NCBI RefSeq assembly: GCF_042100115.1
Contig: NC_091281.1
Span: forward strand, 1,054,001-1,118,000
From: Alternaria dauci
Taxonomy: Eukaryota; Ascomycota; Dothideomycetes; Pleosporales; Pleosporaceae
DNA length: 64,000 nucleotides
Direction of reading: 5' to 3'
The position numbers were made by a program, and so were the translations under genes. A model generated the notes under the pieces. The model was not told the DNA's origin, searched no databases, and saw nothing but the letters and a program-made list of their open reading frames with translations. Position 1 is the first letter of the stretch, and each line of letters begins with the position of its first letter. Below are positions 56,300-64,000 of the stretch, one piece after another.

Positions 56300-57429
56300 T
56301 CAGCCGACCTCAATCGCAGCCAATGCGCCGATGACTTCTTCGGCGACTCCTCCGCTTTCCACCACCATCTTTGTGACTTGGGATATGAGTCCTCTCTTCA
56401 TGCCGCCTCGGGGTGGTGTCCAGACGCCCGAGGTCGCCAGTAGCTCGCGCTGGGTGAGGGCATCGGCAGTAGAGGTGGGAGCTGTACCGCCCGTCGCCGA
56501 GTTCATGGAATTGGGCACGCCGGGTGGGGTAAGATGGGACGGAGGGTCGATGGAGCGTATCGAGACGATGCGCGCGCCTGTGGACGAGGTTGTTGAGTTT
56601 GTGCATGCGATTGCGAGGACTGCGTCTGCTACTGCGAGTTCCTCCTTGGCGGGGTCAAAGATGACGTTTGACCCTACTGCCATGGCGAGGATGATGACTG
56701 GCGGCTTCCCCAGCTGGGTCGCAGTCTTGTTGGTGCCGGGCTGCTTGGGGTATAGGGGCACGGCGGCATCCCAGTCGTCGTCGAACAGGGGGTCTTCGTC
56801 CTTTTCCGACTTGAGGGCTGGTAGGCGCGTGGTGAGCAGGGCGAGATGGGTGGTCATGGACAGCAGGGCGAGCGGGTAGGAGAGTGGGGGTGACAGGAGC
56901 AGGATCTAGCAGTGTCAGCGCAATTCAGACGAGGGGCGTGGCGGCTTGTTACATCGACGTAGAGCTTCCAGTGGAAGCGTGTGTTGATGTACAGCCGGTC
57001 CTTGAGCTCTCCACTGGCTAGCAGGCTCTCGGTGAGCATGGAGGAGAGGAACACAGGCAGCGCATCGTCTTCACGGAAGCCGGGGACCTCGACGCTCATC
57101 TCGACCCACGCGTTCTGGCCCTTGCCCTTGGCGTCGTCCGTCTCTTGCGCATCTGCCATGTCTACATCCTCTGCCTCTCCCAGCGTCGGGCGCTGCCGCG
57201 ACCGCTCCACCTCGGCCTTGACGCCCACGAGCGCCTCGGTGCCGTCCTCGAGGGCGATGCGCGCACTGCCGTTTGCGCTGGGGAGCACGTCATACTCGGC
57301 GCGCATGGAGCGAAAGTCGCGGGGCCCTTTGGTGACATCGAGGCGGATGGGGGGCGACTGTGAGAGGGTGGAGCGCAAGAACGACAGCTCAGCGGGCGAC
57401 AGGTTGACGAGGGCCTGCTGAGGCGCCAT
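56300..57429 (-). CDS. rrp42: exosome core subunit Rrp42 (RNase PH-fold)
   Basis: Exons 57429-56953 and 56905-56300 give 360 residues. The RNase-PH-type start has RLDVTKGPRDFRSMRAEYDV and GSARIALEDGTEALVGVKAE, a clear match to Rrp42/EXOSC7. An acidic insert (EAEDVDMADAQETDD) enlarges the first half. The second half carries DILLLSPPLSYPLALLS joined by splicing, then a long insert before VGSNVIFDPAKEELAVADA. Rrp42 is one of six RNase-PH-like ring subunits in the nuclear and cytoplasmic exosome and is itself not catalytic. Length is above the usual 270-300 residues because of two insertions. ATG 57429 (GCCATGG context when read in the gene sense) was chosen over the Ser-run frame upstream. Confidence 0.92.
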
Positions 57430-57812
57430 GGTTGGTGTGCGTAGTGGTGTGCGGCTAGCGGGACGGCGACAAAGGTGTTTGCTGCTGCTGCTGCTGCTGC
57501 TGCTCTCCAAGTTTGTTGCGCATTTGTTTCGGCGGGCGAACTAGCGGCCCCGGTCATTCGGCTGCAGCGTCACTCCCTGGCAGGGCCTGGCGCAAGCAGC
57601 TACTTCGCGCGACAACACCAACCTGCAGTCCAAGTGCCGTCCGCTGACCGCTGGTCCTCGGGAACGCATCATCTGGGTGCAGAGTCAATACCTCTGTCCT
57701 TCTCTGTTGTAGCCGCGTTTTCCTTCCTGCCCTCTCCTCCCAAAGTGCGCGCGTTATGGTAGTCTGAAGCAAGCCACCCGGCCTTTGTCACACGTACCGA
57801 CGGCTGCCGCCA
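57430..57812. promoter_or_regulatory. divergent promoter region of rrp42 and the Mch1-like gene
   Basis: 383 bp between start codons. It includes the GCT triplet run. Pyrimidine-rich sequence at 57690-57745 is on the Mch1 side. Confidence 0.6.
57481..57504. repeat. GCT/AGC trinucleotide microsatellite, eight units
   Basis: Perfect (GCT)8 lies 52 bp upstream of the rrp42 ATG, in its leader or promoter. On the rrp42 strand it reads as AGC and would code a Ser run if the upstream in-frame ATG at 57510 were used. Confidence 0.95.
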
Positions 57813-59648
57813 ATGTCACCCCCGACCTCGAAGCCGAACAGCGGCAATGGCATCACCACCATCGACAAGCTCGACTACCCCCCAACCTCGCCCCGTCGCC
57901 CCCTCCTAGCCCCCGACAGCGACACCGACTCGCAGCGACGCAGCCAGAACACGAGCTACGCCGGCAGCTTCTTTGAGCAGGTGGCCGAGGGCATCTACGA
58001 GCAGGACCGCGTCAAGATGCAGCGCGCCGTGCTACGATGGCTGAGCTTCGTCTGGGCCATCGTCATCTGCCTCTGCGCTGGTAGCATCACCGCCTTCTCT
58101 CTCTACGGCCACTTGTTCCAGTCCAAGCTGCACTACACCCAAGTCCAGGTCAACATTGTTTCCATCGGCGCCGAGCTCGGCCTCTACCTCCTCGTCCCCA
58201 TCTTCGGATACCTCTGTGACCGCATGGGCCCCGGTGTGCCTGCTGGTCTGGCAGGTCTGCTCTTCGGCTCGGGCTATCTGCTGGCAGCCTTCGCCTTCAA
58301 GAGCGGTCCTCCGCCCTCGGCCGGCGGTCACGGATGGCCCCATGGCGTCATGGTCCTGGCCTTTGCCTTAGTCGGCATGGGCACAAGCTGCATGTACCTG
58401 TCCGCAGTAACAACATGCGCAAAGAACTTTGGCCGTGGGAGTGCCAAGGGCGTGGCTTTGGCAGTGCCCATTGCTGCCTTTGGACTGAGTGGCATGTGGC
58501 AAAGCCAGGTCGGAAGCCGACTGCTCTATGTCAGGAATCCGGACGGCACAAAGGGGGACGTTGACGTGTTCCGCTTCTTCCTCTTCCTCGGCATCCTGCT
58601 CCTCTGCGTAGGCGCCATCGGCTTCTTTGCCCTGCGCATCATGGACGAAGAGGAGATGATCGACGACGCAGTAGACGAGCTCGAGAGATCGGGTCTGCTG
58701 CAGCGCGACGAGTTCTTCACCCAGGCTGCCAGCCATCACGGCTACGGAACCATGGACACGCAGGACCTGTCCGACTCGACCTTTGACTTCCTACAGTCCG
58801 AGGCTGAGCGTCTCAAGGCCAAAGCAGAAGAGGAGGCGCGGAAGAAGACATGGCTGCTCAACGAGGAGACTCGCCGCTATGTCATGGATCCCACCATGTG
58901 GTGGCTCGCCGGAGGCTTCTTCCTCGTCACTGGTCCCGGTGAAGCCTTCATCAACAACCTAGGCACCATCATCGAGACCCTCACTCCCGCCCACGTTTCC
59001 ACAGACACTTCGCCAGCAACCCATGTTTCCATCGTCGCCATTACCTCCACACTCGCTCGCTTAATCACCGGCACACTCTCTGACGTCCTCGCCCCCGTCG
59101 CTCCTTCAAACCAGCACCGCGTCGGTCCAGACTCCGTCGCAAACTCCATGTCGTCTCTCCCACCTCTACCACAGCCGCGCAAGAGGTTCACCATCTCGCG
59201 CATAAACTTCCTCATAGCATTCGCCTTCATTCTCTCCCTTGGTCAACTCCTCCTCGCGACTGGATGGGTGCAGAACCACCCCTCTCGTTTTGCTGTTGTG
59301 TCTGCATTCATCGGTGCCGGTTACGGAGCCGTCTTCTCGCTGACACCCATCGTCGTCTCCGTAGTATGGGGCGTCGAGAACTTTGGTACAAACTGGGGCA
59401 TTCTAGCCATGACACCGGCTGCAGGTGCCACCCTCTGGGGTGCCGTCTATGCTACCGTCTATCAGAGAGCTGCTGAAAACGGCGAGGCGGGCGTTCAAAA
59501 GGACCCAGAGGATGTTCTTTGTCACGGAAAGGCTTGCTATGCGTCCACCTTCTGGGCCATGACCATAAGCGTATGGATTGCCATGGGTCTCTTCCTGTGG
59601 GCTTGGAGGGGTCCCGGTGGCTGGAAGAGGAGGGGCGTTGCTGTATGA
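57813..59648 (+). CDS. MFS transporter, Mch1-like
   Basis: Single exon, 611 residues. It resembles fungal Mch1 proteins (monocarboxylate-transporter homologue, Nodulin-like MFS). Residues 1-65 are cytosolic. About twelve membrane helices are visible in two bundles: first from SFVWAIVICLCAGSITAFSL through FALVGMGTSCMYLSAVT and ALAVPIAAFGLSGMW, second from WWLAGGFFLVTGPGEAFIN through AFIGAGYGAVFSLTPIVVSV and ISVWIAMGLFLWAW. The GYLCDRMGP loop is the MFS motif-A-like turn. A long charged cytosolic loop (about 275-355) separates the bundles. The substrate of Mch1 proteins is unproven and yeast Mch1 is vacuolar. The name is by family only. Confidence 0.88.
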   Translation: MSPPTSKPNSGNGITTIDKLDYPPTSPRRPLLAPDSDTDSQRRSQNTSYAGSFFEQVAEGIYEQDRVKMQRAVLRWLSFVWAIVICLCAGSITAFSLYGHLFQSKLHYTQVQVNIVSIGAELGLYLLVPIFGYLCDRMGPGVPAGLAGLLFGSGYLLAAFAFKSGPPPSAGGHGWPHGVMVLAFALVGMGTSCMYLSAVTTCAKNFGRGSAKGVALAVPIAAFGLSGMWQSQVGSRLLYVRNPDGTKGDVDVFRFFLFLGILLLCVGAIGFFALRIMDEEEMIDDAVDELERSGLLQRDEFFTQAASHHGYGTMDTQDLSDSTFDFLQSEAERLKAKAEEEARKKTWLLNEETRRYVMDPTMWWLAGGFFLVTGPGEAFINNLGTIIETLTPAHVSTDTSPATHVSIVAITSTLARLITGTLSDVLAPVAPSNQHRVGPDSVANSMSSLPPLPQPRKRFTISRINFLIAFAFILSLGQLLLATGWVQNHPSRFAVVSAFIGAGYGAVFSLTPIVVSVVWGVENFGTNWGILAMTPAAGATLWGAVYATVYQRAAENGEAGVQKDPEDVLCHGKACYASTFWAMTISVWIAMGLFLWAWRGPGGWKRRGVAV

Positions 59649-60532
59649 TAATACTCTTGTCTTTGTTTTGCATGGTGAAGGGCGTTTTGTGTTTTGTGGG
59701 CATGAAGCGTTGATTGCATTGATCCTGAGTTGCTCTGATAGCGTTGCATACACCTCTTTCCTAGCTACATCGATGTCATTCCTGGATATCATCAATCCCT
59801 ACAGTTCTCCAAACGTGACCAAAGCAATTAATTGTGCATGCTTGTTGAGACCAGAGACATACAAAAGAGTGAACAGACTGGCCAAAGCGGCAGAATCTTG
59901 GTTGGTCAGTCGTCGGTGGGTGGCAGTGGTCGTCGTCGCAGCCGGTGGGCAAAAAGGTCCCTGGGGGGAGTAAAAAGAAGCAAAATGTAAGTCAACACAC
60001 CAGCCCGCCATTCGACTTCCAACCCCAATAGGAGTAATCCGGCGCCGCCGTTCCATGGTGGACACCTGATTGCGGAATTGCTTCCCTCATCAAGTTGTAT
60101 CCATTGCTTAGGTCCCTCCAGCATCACTGGTTACCCAAGTGAGTGGATTAAAGGACACCACAGAACTCGAACCGGGCTCCTGCTGAAGTATACACAGGAA
60201 GACAAATGGGGATAACGGAATTGCGCTTTCTTACGGAGACCCGTTACAGGTGGCAAATTTGAAAATTAACTATAATATAGTGAGCAGTTGATCTTGTGGC
60301 TGACCTGCTCAGCTGTCGCGTCTTTGCCGCCTTCGGGCCCCATGTTTTGTAAGAACGAGGTGTGTTCTGTAGCCGAAGCGGAACTGCGGGGTAAGAGCGA
60401 CATGACCGGAACACAGATCAACCAGCCATCCTTGTGATATCACAATGCAATAATCCCTGAACGATACACCACAACTGGGTGAGTATCTGTATACTGTATG
60501 CCTTCTAGTGCAAAACTACGCTTAGTGACACT
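59649..60532. other. intergenic region between convergent genes
   Basis: 3' flanks of the Mch1-like gene and the kinase gene. A TTCGA-containing stretch (60150-60185) looks like a tRNA T-arm but does not fold (see rejected). No other feature. Confidence 0.55.
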
Positions 60533-62593
60533 TTATGCCTTGAGGATATGCAATAGCTTTCCAATGTCCCTCCGCACATCGTCGCACCCTAGACGCTTTT
60601 CCTCATCACCTTGAACCATGTCGCTGATCAACTGCTGCACATTGACACCCACATCGCCCAAGCTCTGCGCAAACCCACTTGGAAAGACTCCGCGACGAAG
60701 CTCCGCCAAAGCTGCTATCCGCTCCATACGCGTGCTGAACTTCTGCACCATTTCAAATGCTACTACTCCAAGAGCGAAAATGTCGAGTTTCTCGTTGATG
60801 CCGCTACTTGCTTGTGGACGGTAGAATTCCGTGCCCACTGGTTTGAAGGTATCCGATGCAGTATAGCTGTTGCTCAATGCCGCCACAAGCCCAAAGTCTC
60901 CGATGCGTGGCGTCAGGTGCAAGCAATCACGCTTTGGGCAAGACTTGCAGCTTGAGACGTCAACAGAACCATATGGGGGATACCGCGCCCTTGAGAGCGA
61001 CAAGAATATATTTGCTGGTTTGAGATCGCGATGGACTACACCCTGTGCATGTAGATACTCGACTCCGGAGACAATATTGTCCAGTAGCTCCAGTGATACG
61101 CAAGGGTGGAAACAGTGCTGTTCAACAGCCTGTATGTTAGGAGAGTGCTGGTCAGACGAGAGGAATGCGGCAAGGTTGGTCTCGCAAAGGCTCATTTGCA
61201 CGTTCAGTGTAAGGACTGGTCCGAGGCTCTGGTTCTGAATCAAGTGGCGGGGTGCATCGCTGTTGGATATCATGCTGTCTGACATCTCTGACAGCGGCTC
61301 TTGTGAATACGGCATATGTGATCTCGGTATGTTTTCAACATCGTCGTCCTCCTCCTCTTCATCAACATCTTCGACTGCGCTCATTCGTGACTTCGTCGAA
61401 GATATCGTAGCGATCGTTGTTTGACTTGCTTGGCTACCCCGACGCTTTGTGCGTCTGGTCTGCTTCAGTGTTTCTTTGTAAGACGAAATGATGGTCTCAC
61501 TCTTCATTTCATTCAATTGTGGTTCAGACTCGCTAAATTCGAATATGATTCCGGCGCTGTTGCTGTTTTCCGTTCGCGCAAAGGGATCTTCAACTGACAG
61601 GCTTTCTAGTTGGGAGTTCAGGTCGCCGGAGCCAGGCGAGAAGGACGGAAATGCGGGCCGGTCATCCAAAAGATGGTCGTCTCTTAACATTGTGACCTCT
61701 GGTACAGCCGCAGTCTCCGTGTTTATTGTAGTAAATTCCAGCCAAGCGTTGTGATATCGCACGATATTGTTGTGGTCGAACCGAGCCAGAGAACGGACCT
61801 CCTCGAGCATGCTTTCTAATTCTTCAGGCCCATGCTCTTGTATCCTTGCGACCTTGGAAGGGCTTATTGGTATCCTCTTTACAGCATAGAATGAGCCGTC
61901 CAGTTTATGCTTGGCTTTGAAGACTTTTCCATATCCGCCCTTTCCTACAATCTCAAGTTCCGCAAACTCTCGGATGTAGCGGTCCGTCTGAAGATGAGGA
62001 TAGCCTCGCAATTGGAGTTGTACTGGAGCTGATATACCCGAAATTGCATCAAAGCCAAGAGATGGCTGTTGAGGTAGAGGTATGTAGACTCCAGGCCCCG
62101 AGTGTGCGACAAGCGCCTGTGAGGATCCTTCGGGAATCACAGCAAGTTTGCTGAGGTTGCTTCGGGTCAGCCGATGGATTCCCTGATTCGCAGTTGTTCG
62201 GTGGCCTTGCATCTCGTCGCTTGCATACGCATCGTCCACGTTGTTGGAGATCTGACGGGCGATCTCTTTGTAGGCGGCTCTACCCAGTCGTTGCACCTCC
62301 GGATCGGAGATATCTTTTCCTAATTGCTCCGCAACCTGTCGAATAGTCCGCTCCTCCAGAAGCGAATGTAGCAGCAGATCTCGAACATTTTGCGCAGAGT
62401 TTTGGCGCAGTTCCAGAGGAGGTCGGTGGGGCTGAAGAGGCTGCCGTCCTGATGCAGCAGAATCTAAAGTCTGGATCCTTGACAGAACGCTATCTTGGTG
62501 TGACTCGCTCGCCTCTTCATATTCGCTTTCTTCGTCAGAAGTCTCCGAGCTCGATGATGATGACGAATCGCCCGGTCTGCGAAACATGGACAT
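60533..62593 (-). CDS. eIF2-alpha-kinase-like Ser/Thr protein kinase (HRI type)
   Basis: Intron-less, 686 residues. The N-terminus has poly-Ser and acidic runs, then a helical block (about 65-120). Kinase lobe 1 has glycine loop VGKGGYGKVF and ATP-binding Lys in FYAVKR (about 239), with a helix-C-region Glu in EELESMLEEVRSL. A long acidic, Ser-rich insert (about 300-440) divides the lobes, as in eIF2-alpha kinases. Lobe 2 has HRDLKPANIFLS (Asp 523, Asn 528), a Cys-rich insert CKSCPKRDC (549-557), IGDFG (566-568) and GTEFYRPQ instead of the usual Y-x-S-P-E. The layout fits Hri-type kinases of fission yeast and filamentous fungi, which stop translation during stress. No Gcn2 tRNA-synthetase domain is present. 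Confidence 0.85.
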   Translation of the reverse strand: MSMFRRPGDSSSSSSSETSDEESEYEEASESHQDSVLSRIQTLDSAASGRQPLQPHRPPLELRQNSAQNVRDLLLHSLLEERTIRQVAEQLGKDISDPEVQRLGRAAYKEIARQISNNVDDAYASDEMQGHRTTANQGIHRLTRSNLSKLAVIPEGSSQALVAHSGPGVYIPLPQQPSLGFDAISGISAPVQLQLRGYPHLQTDRYIREFAELEIVGKGGYGKVFKAKHKLDGSFYAVKRIPISPSKVARIQEHGPEELESMLEEVRSLARFDHNNIVRYHNAWLEFTTINTETAAVPEVTMLRDDHLLDDRPAFPSFSPGSGDLNSQLESLSVEDPFARTENSNSAGIIFEFSESEPQLNEMKSETIISSYKETLKQTRRTKRRGSQASQTTIATISSTKSRMSAVEDVDEEEEDDDVENIPRSHMPYSQEPLSEMSDSMISNSDAPRHLIQNQSLGPVLTLNVQMSLCETNLAAFLSSDQHSPNIQAVEQHCFHPCVSLELLDNIVSGVEYLHAQGVVHRDLKPANIFLSLSRARYPPYGSVDVSSCKSCPKRDCLHLTPRIGDFGLVAALSNSYTASDTFKPVGTEFYRPQASSGINEKLDIFALGVVAFEMVQKFSTRMERIAALAELRRGVFPSGFAQSLGDVGVNVQQLISDMVQGDEEKRLGCDDVRRDIGKLLHILKA

Positions 62594-63196
62594 CGCGAGT
62601 GGAAGGAGGGGTCGTCGTCAGTCGATACGAGACCTATACAGACCAGCTACTGCCAAACAACGGCTGCCAGGCCAACTACAGGCCTTTCTAGCATTCAAAG
62701 ATCTGCAGGTGAAAAGATGCGAACGCGGTTATGTTGTCAAGACGCTTCTAATCGTGTGTTGTTTGGTGTAGCTGCAGCGCCGAGTAAAGTTCAACTCGAT
62801 GCCACCAGCTGTACCAGCAAGGTCCCCATGAGTACGCGATATCTAGGCAAGCATCGAGCGTCGGAGAATCCCATGGAAATGAAACGTGTCTCCCGAATTG
62901 AAGGCGGAGAACACAGTAGCAGTCACGTTGAGTTCGGAAGGGCGCAAGCCCAAGCGAGCCCTCGGGTGGGTCTGTCTGGCAGACCCGGCAGGCACAAGCG
63001 CGTCATTGCACGTGGCCAGGCCATCGCGAACAATTCACTTGCATGCACGCGCTTCTCAACCACTCGGGCAGCTGTTGGGGAGCGATAGCATTCTGCGTTA
63101 CCCTGGTGTCTCTCAGACATTATGTCGCGTTCTAATCGCTCTCTGCACCCTCAAATCCCGCCAATGAACGGCTGATCGATCAACCTTTTAGGCACC
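62594..63196. promoter_or_regulatory. divergent promoter region of the kinase gene and the edge gene
   Basis: 603 bp between start codons. No TATA box in position. Frames up to 123 codons on the plus strand look non-coding. No repeats. Confidence 0.5.
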
Positions 63197-64000
63197 ATGC
63201 CGCGTCAACTACCTTGGGCGAAGAAGAGCGGTGGAAGTCGGGCACACATCCAACCAGCATCATCGCTGCAAACGCCAAAGCCACACGATGCGACTGTTAT
63301 AGACGATGATTTCTTCGAAGACACGGTTCTGGCACGCAGAAGAGAAAGATCAGATGAGTCTGATGACAGCCTTCCCAGACTTCCAGCCGAACCGTCTACG
63401 CCCCGAACCAAAGGCAGGACCAAAGATGCACTGCGAAAGAAACGTGAAGGGTCTTCGTCGCCACCTCTCATTGAAGATCTCGAGCAACCATTCATGGAAG
63501 GCATGTATAAAGGTGTATCCAAGTTTGACTTGCGCGACGACGAGTGGATGATGGTCGAAGATGAGTTTCTGGAGACGGCAAAGCTGTTCACGCGACACTT
63601 GCATATCGCCGAATACGAGAAGCTCAAGGCGACCATCGAAGAGAAGAAGAAAGAAGCGGCTGGCATCGCAAGACCGGTTATTGCGAATGTGAAAAGATCG
63701 ACAAGTGGCGCCATGAAAGAGAAGGCTAGGGTTCAAGACTTGATACAGAAGAAGGCTATTCGTGATGTGTTTGCGTCGCAGGAAGAAGAAGAAGGCGACA
63801 AGGAAGAGCAGATGGTGTTATCTAGCCGAACCAACCTGACGTCTGCGTTTGTGTCTTCAACAAATAATGCTATGGCTGCATCGAAAGGGACACCCGGCAG
63901 ATTCGCGGCACAAGATAGCGACAACGACAGCGATGATCTAGATGCGCCGCGTCTCTCAGACAAGTCATCATGCAGAGCCACCACCATGTCGACCCTAACC
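63197..64000 (+). CDS. unidentified nuclear-type acidic/basic protein, 5' part (continues past the window)
   Basis: Open from ATG 63197 (CACCATGCC context) to the end, 268 codons without a stop, so truncated by the window. The start MPRQLPWAKKSGGSR, a basic segment (RTKGRTKDALRKKRE) and a predicted helix (DDEWMMVEDEFLETAKLFTR, then HIAEYEKLKATIEEKKKEA) are the most ordered parts. The remainder is rich in Asp, Ser and Lys. No domain recognised. The W-M-M-V-E-D-E-F-L-E-T-A-K-L-F-T-R-H-L-H block looks conserved and could be a protein-binding motif, which is inference. Confidence 0.75.
   Translation, partial: MPRQLPWAKKSGGSRAHIQPASSLQTPKPHDATVIDDDFFEDTVLARRRERSDESDDSLPRLPAEPSTPRTKGRTKDALRKKREGSSSPPLIEDLEQPFMEGMYKGVSKFDLRDDEWMMVEDEFLETAKLFTRHLHIAEYEKLKATIEEKKKEAAGIARPVIANVKRSTSGAMKEKARVQDLIQKKAIRDVFASQEEEEGDKEEQMVLSSRTNLTSAFVSSTNNAMAASKGTPGRFAAQDSDNDSDDLDAPRLSDKSSCRATTMSTLT

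Noticed and set aside
60145..60185. tRNA-like T-arm (GGTTCGAGTT on the minus strand)
   Set aside because: The stem around TTCGA does not pair on either side and no matching acceptor stem or anticodon arm could be placed.

Overview
The window is nuclear DNA of a filamentous ascomycete. Coding regions are broken by short GT-AG introns, mostly 46-70 bp. Intergenic gaps are 0.3-4 kb, genes lie on both strands with no operons, and the proteins are fungal (Cch1 calcium channel, two-subunit ATP citrate lyase, Zn2Cys6 regulator, GPI-anchored wall proteins). Protein style and the split divergent acl1/acl2 pair suggest Pezizomycotina, most likely Dothideomycetes (Pleosporales). That placement is inference. 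I saw no transposon, rRNA, tRNA, CRISPR array or virus-derived gene.

Layout. 0.3-2.8 kb: alpha/beta hydrolase with a PKL C-terminus, convergent with a tocopherol-cyclase-like gene. 3.5-7.7 kb: small mitochondrial protein divergent from the splicing factor Cdc5/Cef1, then a small orphan protein. 10-16.7 kb: seven-exon gene for the calcium channel Cch1. 17.9-20.6 kb: PHD-finger chromatin protein. 21.8-25 kb: paxillin-like LIM protein. 25.7-28.7 kb: Zn2Cys6 transcription factor. 29.9-33.8 kb: mitoribosomal protein uL2m and a B-type cyclin, divergent. 34.9-38.8 kb: HIT protein, TLC-domain membrane protein, Cus2-like splicing factor. 39.5-47.4 kb: three surface or secreted proteins (copper-only superoxide dismutase, Cys-rich GPI protein, membrane histidine-phosphatase-fold protein lacking catalytic histidines), with a 3.8-kb gene-empty stretch. 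48.6-53.8 kb: the two ATP citrate lyase subunits, divergent. 54.6-64 kb: F-box protein, exosome subunit Rrp42, Mch1-like MFS transporter, HRI-like eIF2-alpha kinase, and the 5' part of an unidentified gene that leaves the window.

Most genes are housekeeping. Functional links within the window are few. acl1 and acl2 encode two subunits of one cytosolic enzyme that makes acetyl-CoA, and Cdc5 and the Cus2-like protein both serve the spliceosome. Exon structures were worked out by hand: reading frame, splice consensus and total length divisible by three agree for every multi-exon gene given. The least conventional features are the phosphatase-fold protein without active-site histidines, the asparagine in the first filter position of Cch1, the cysteine insert in the eIF2-alpha-kinase-like protein, the Ser-Val-Ser/Asn-Glu repeats in the LIM protein, and the strong uORFs ahead of the Cus2-like gene. 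I found no clear new multi-gene system.
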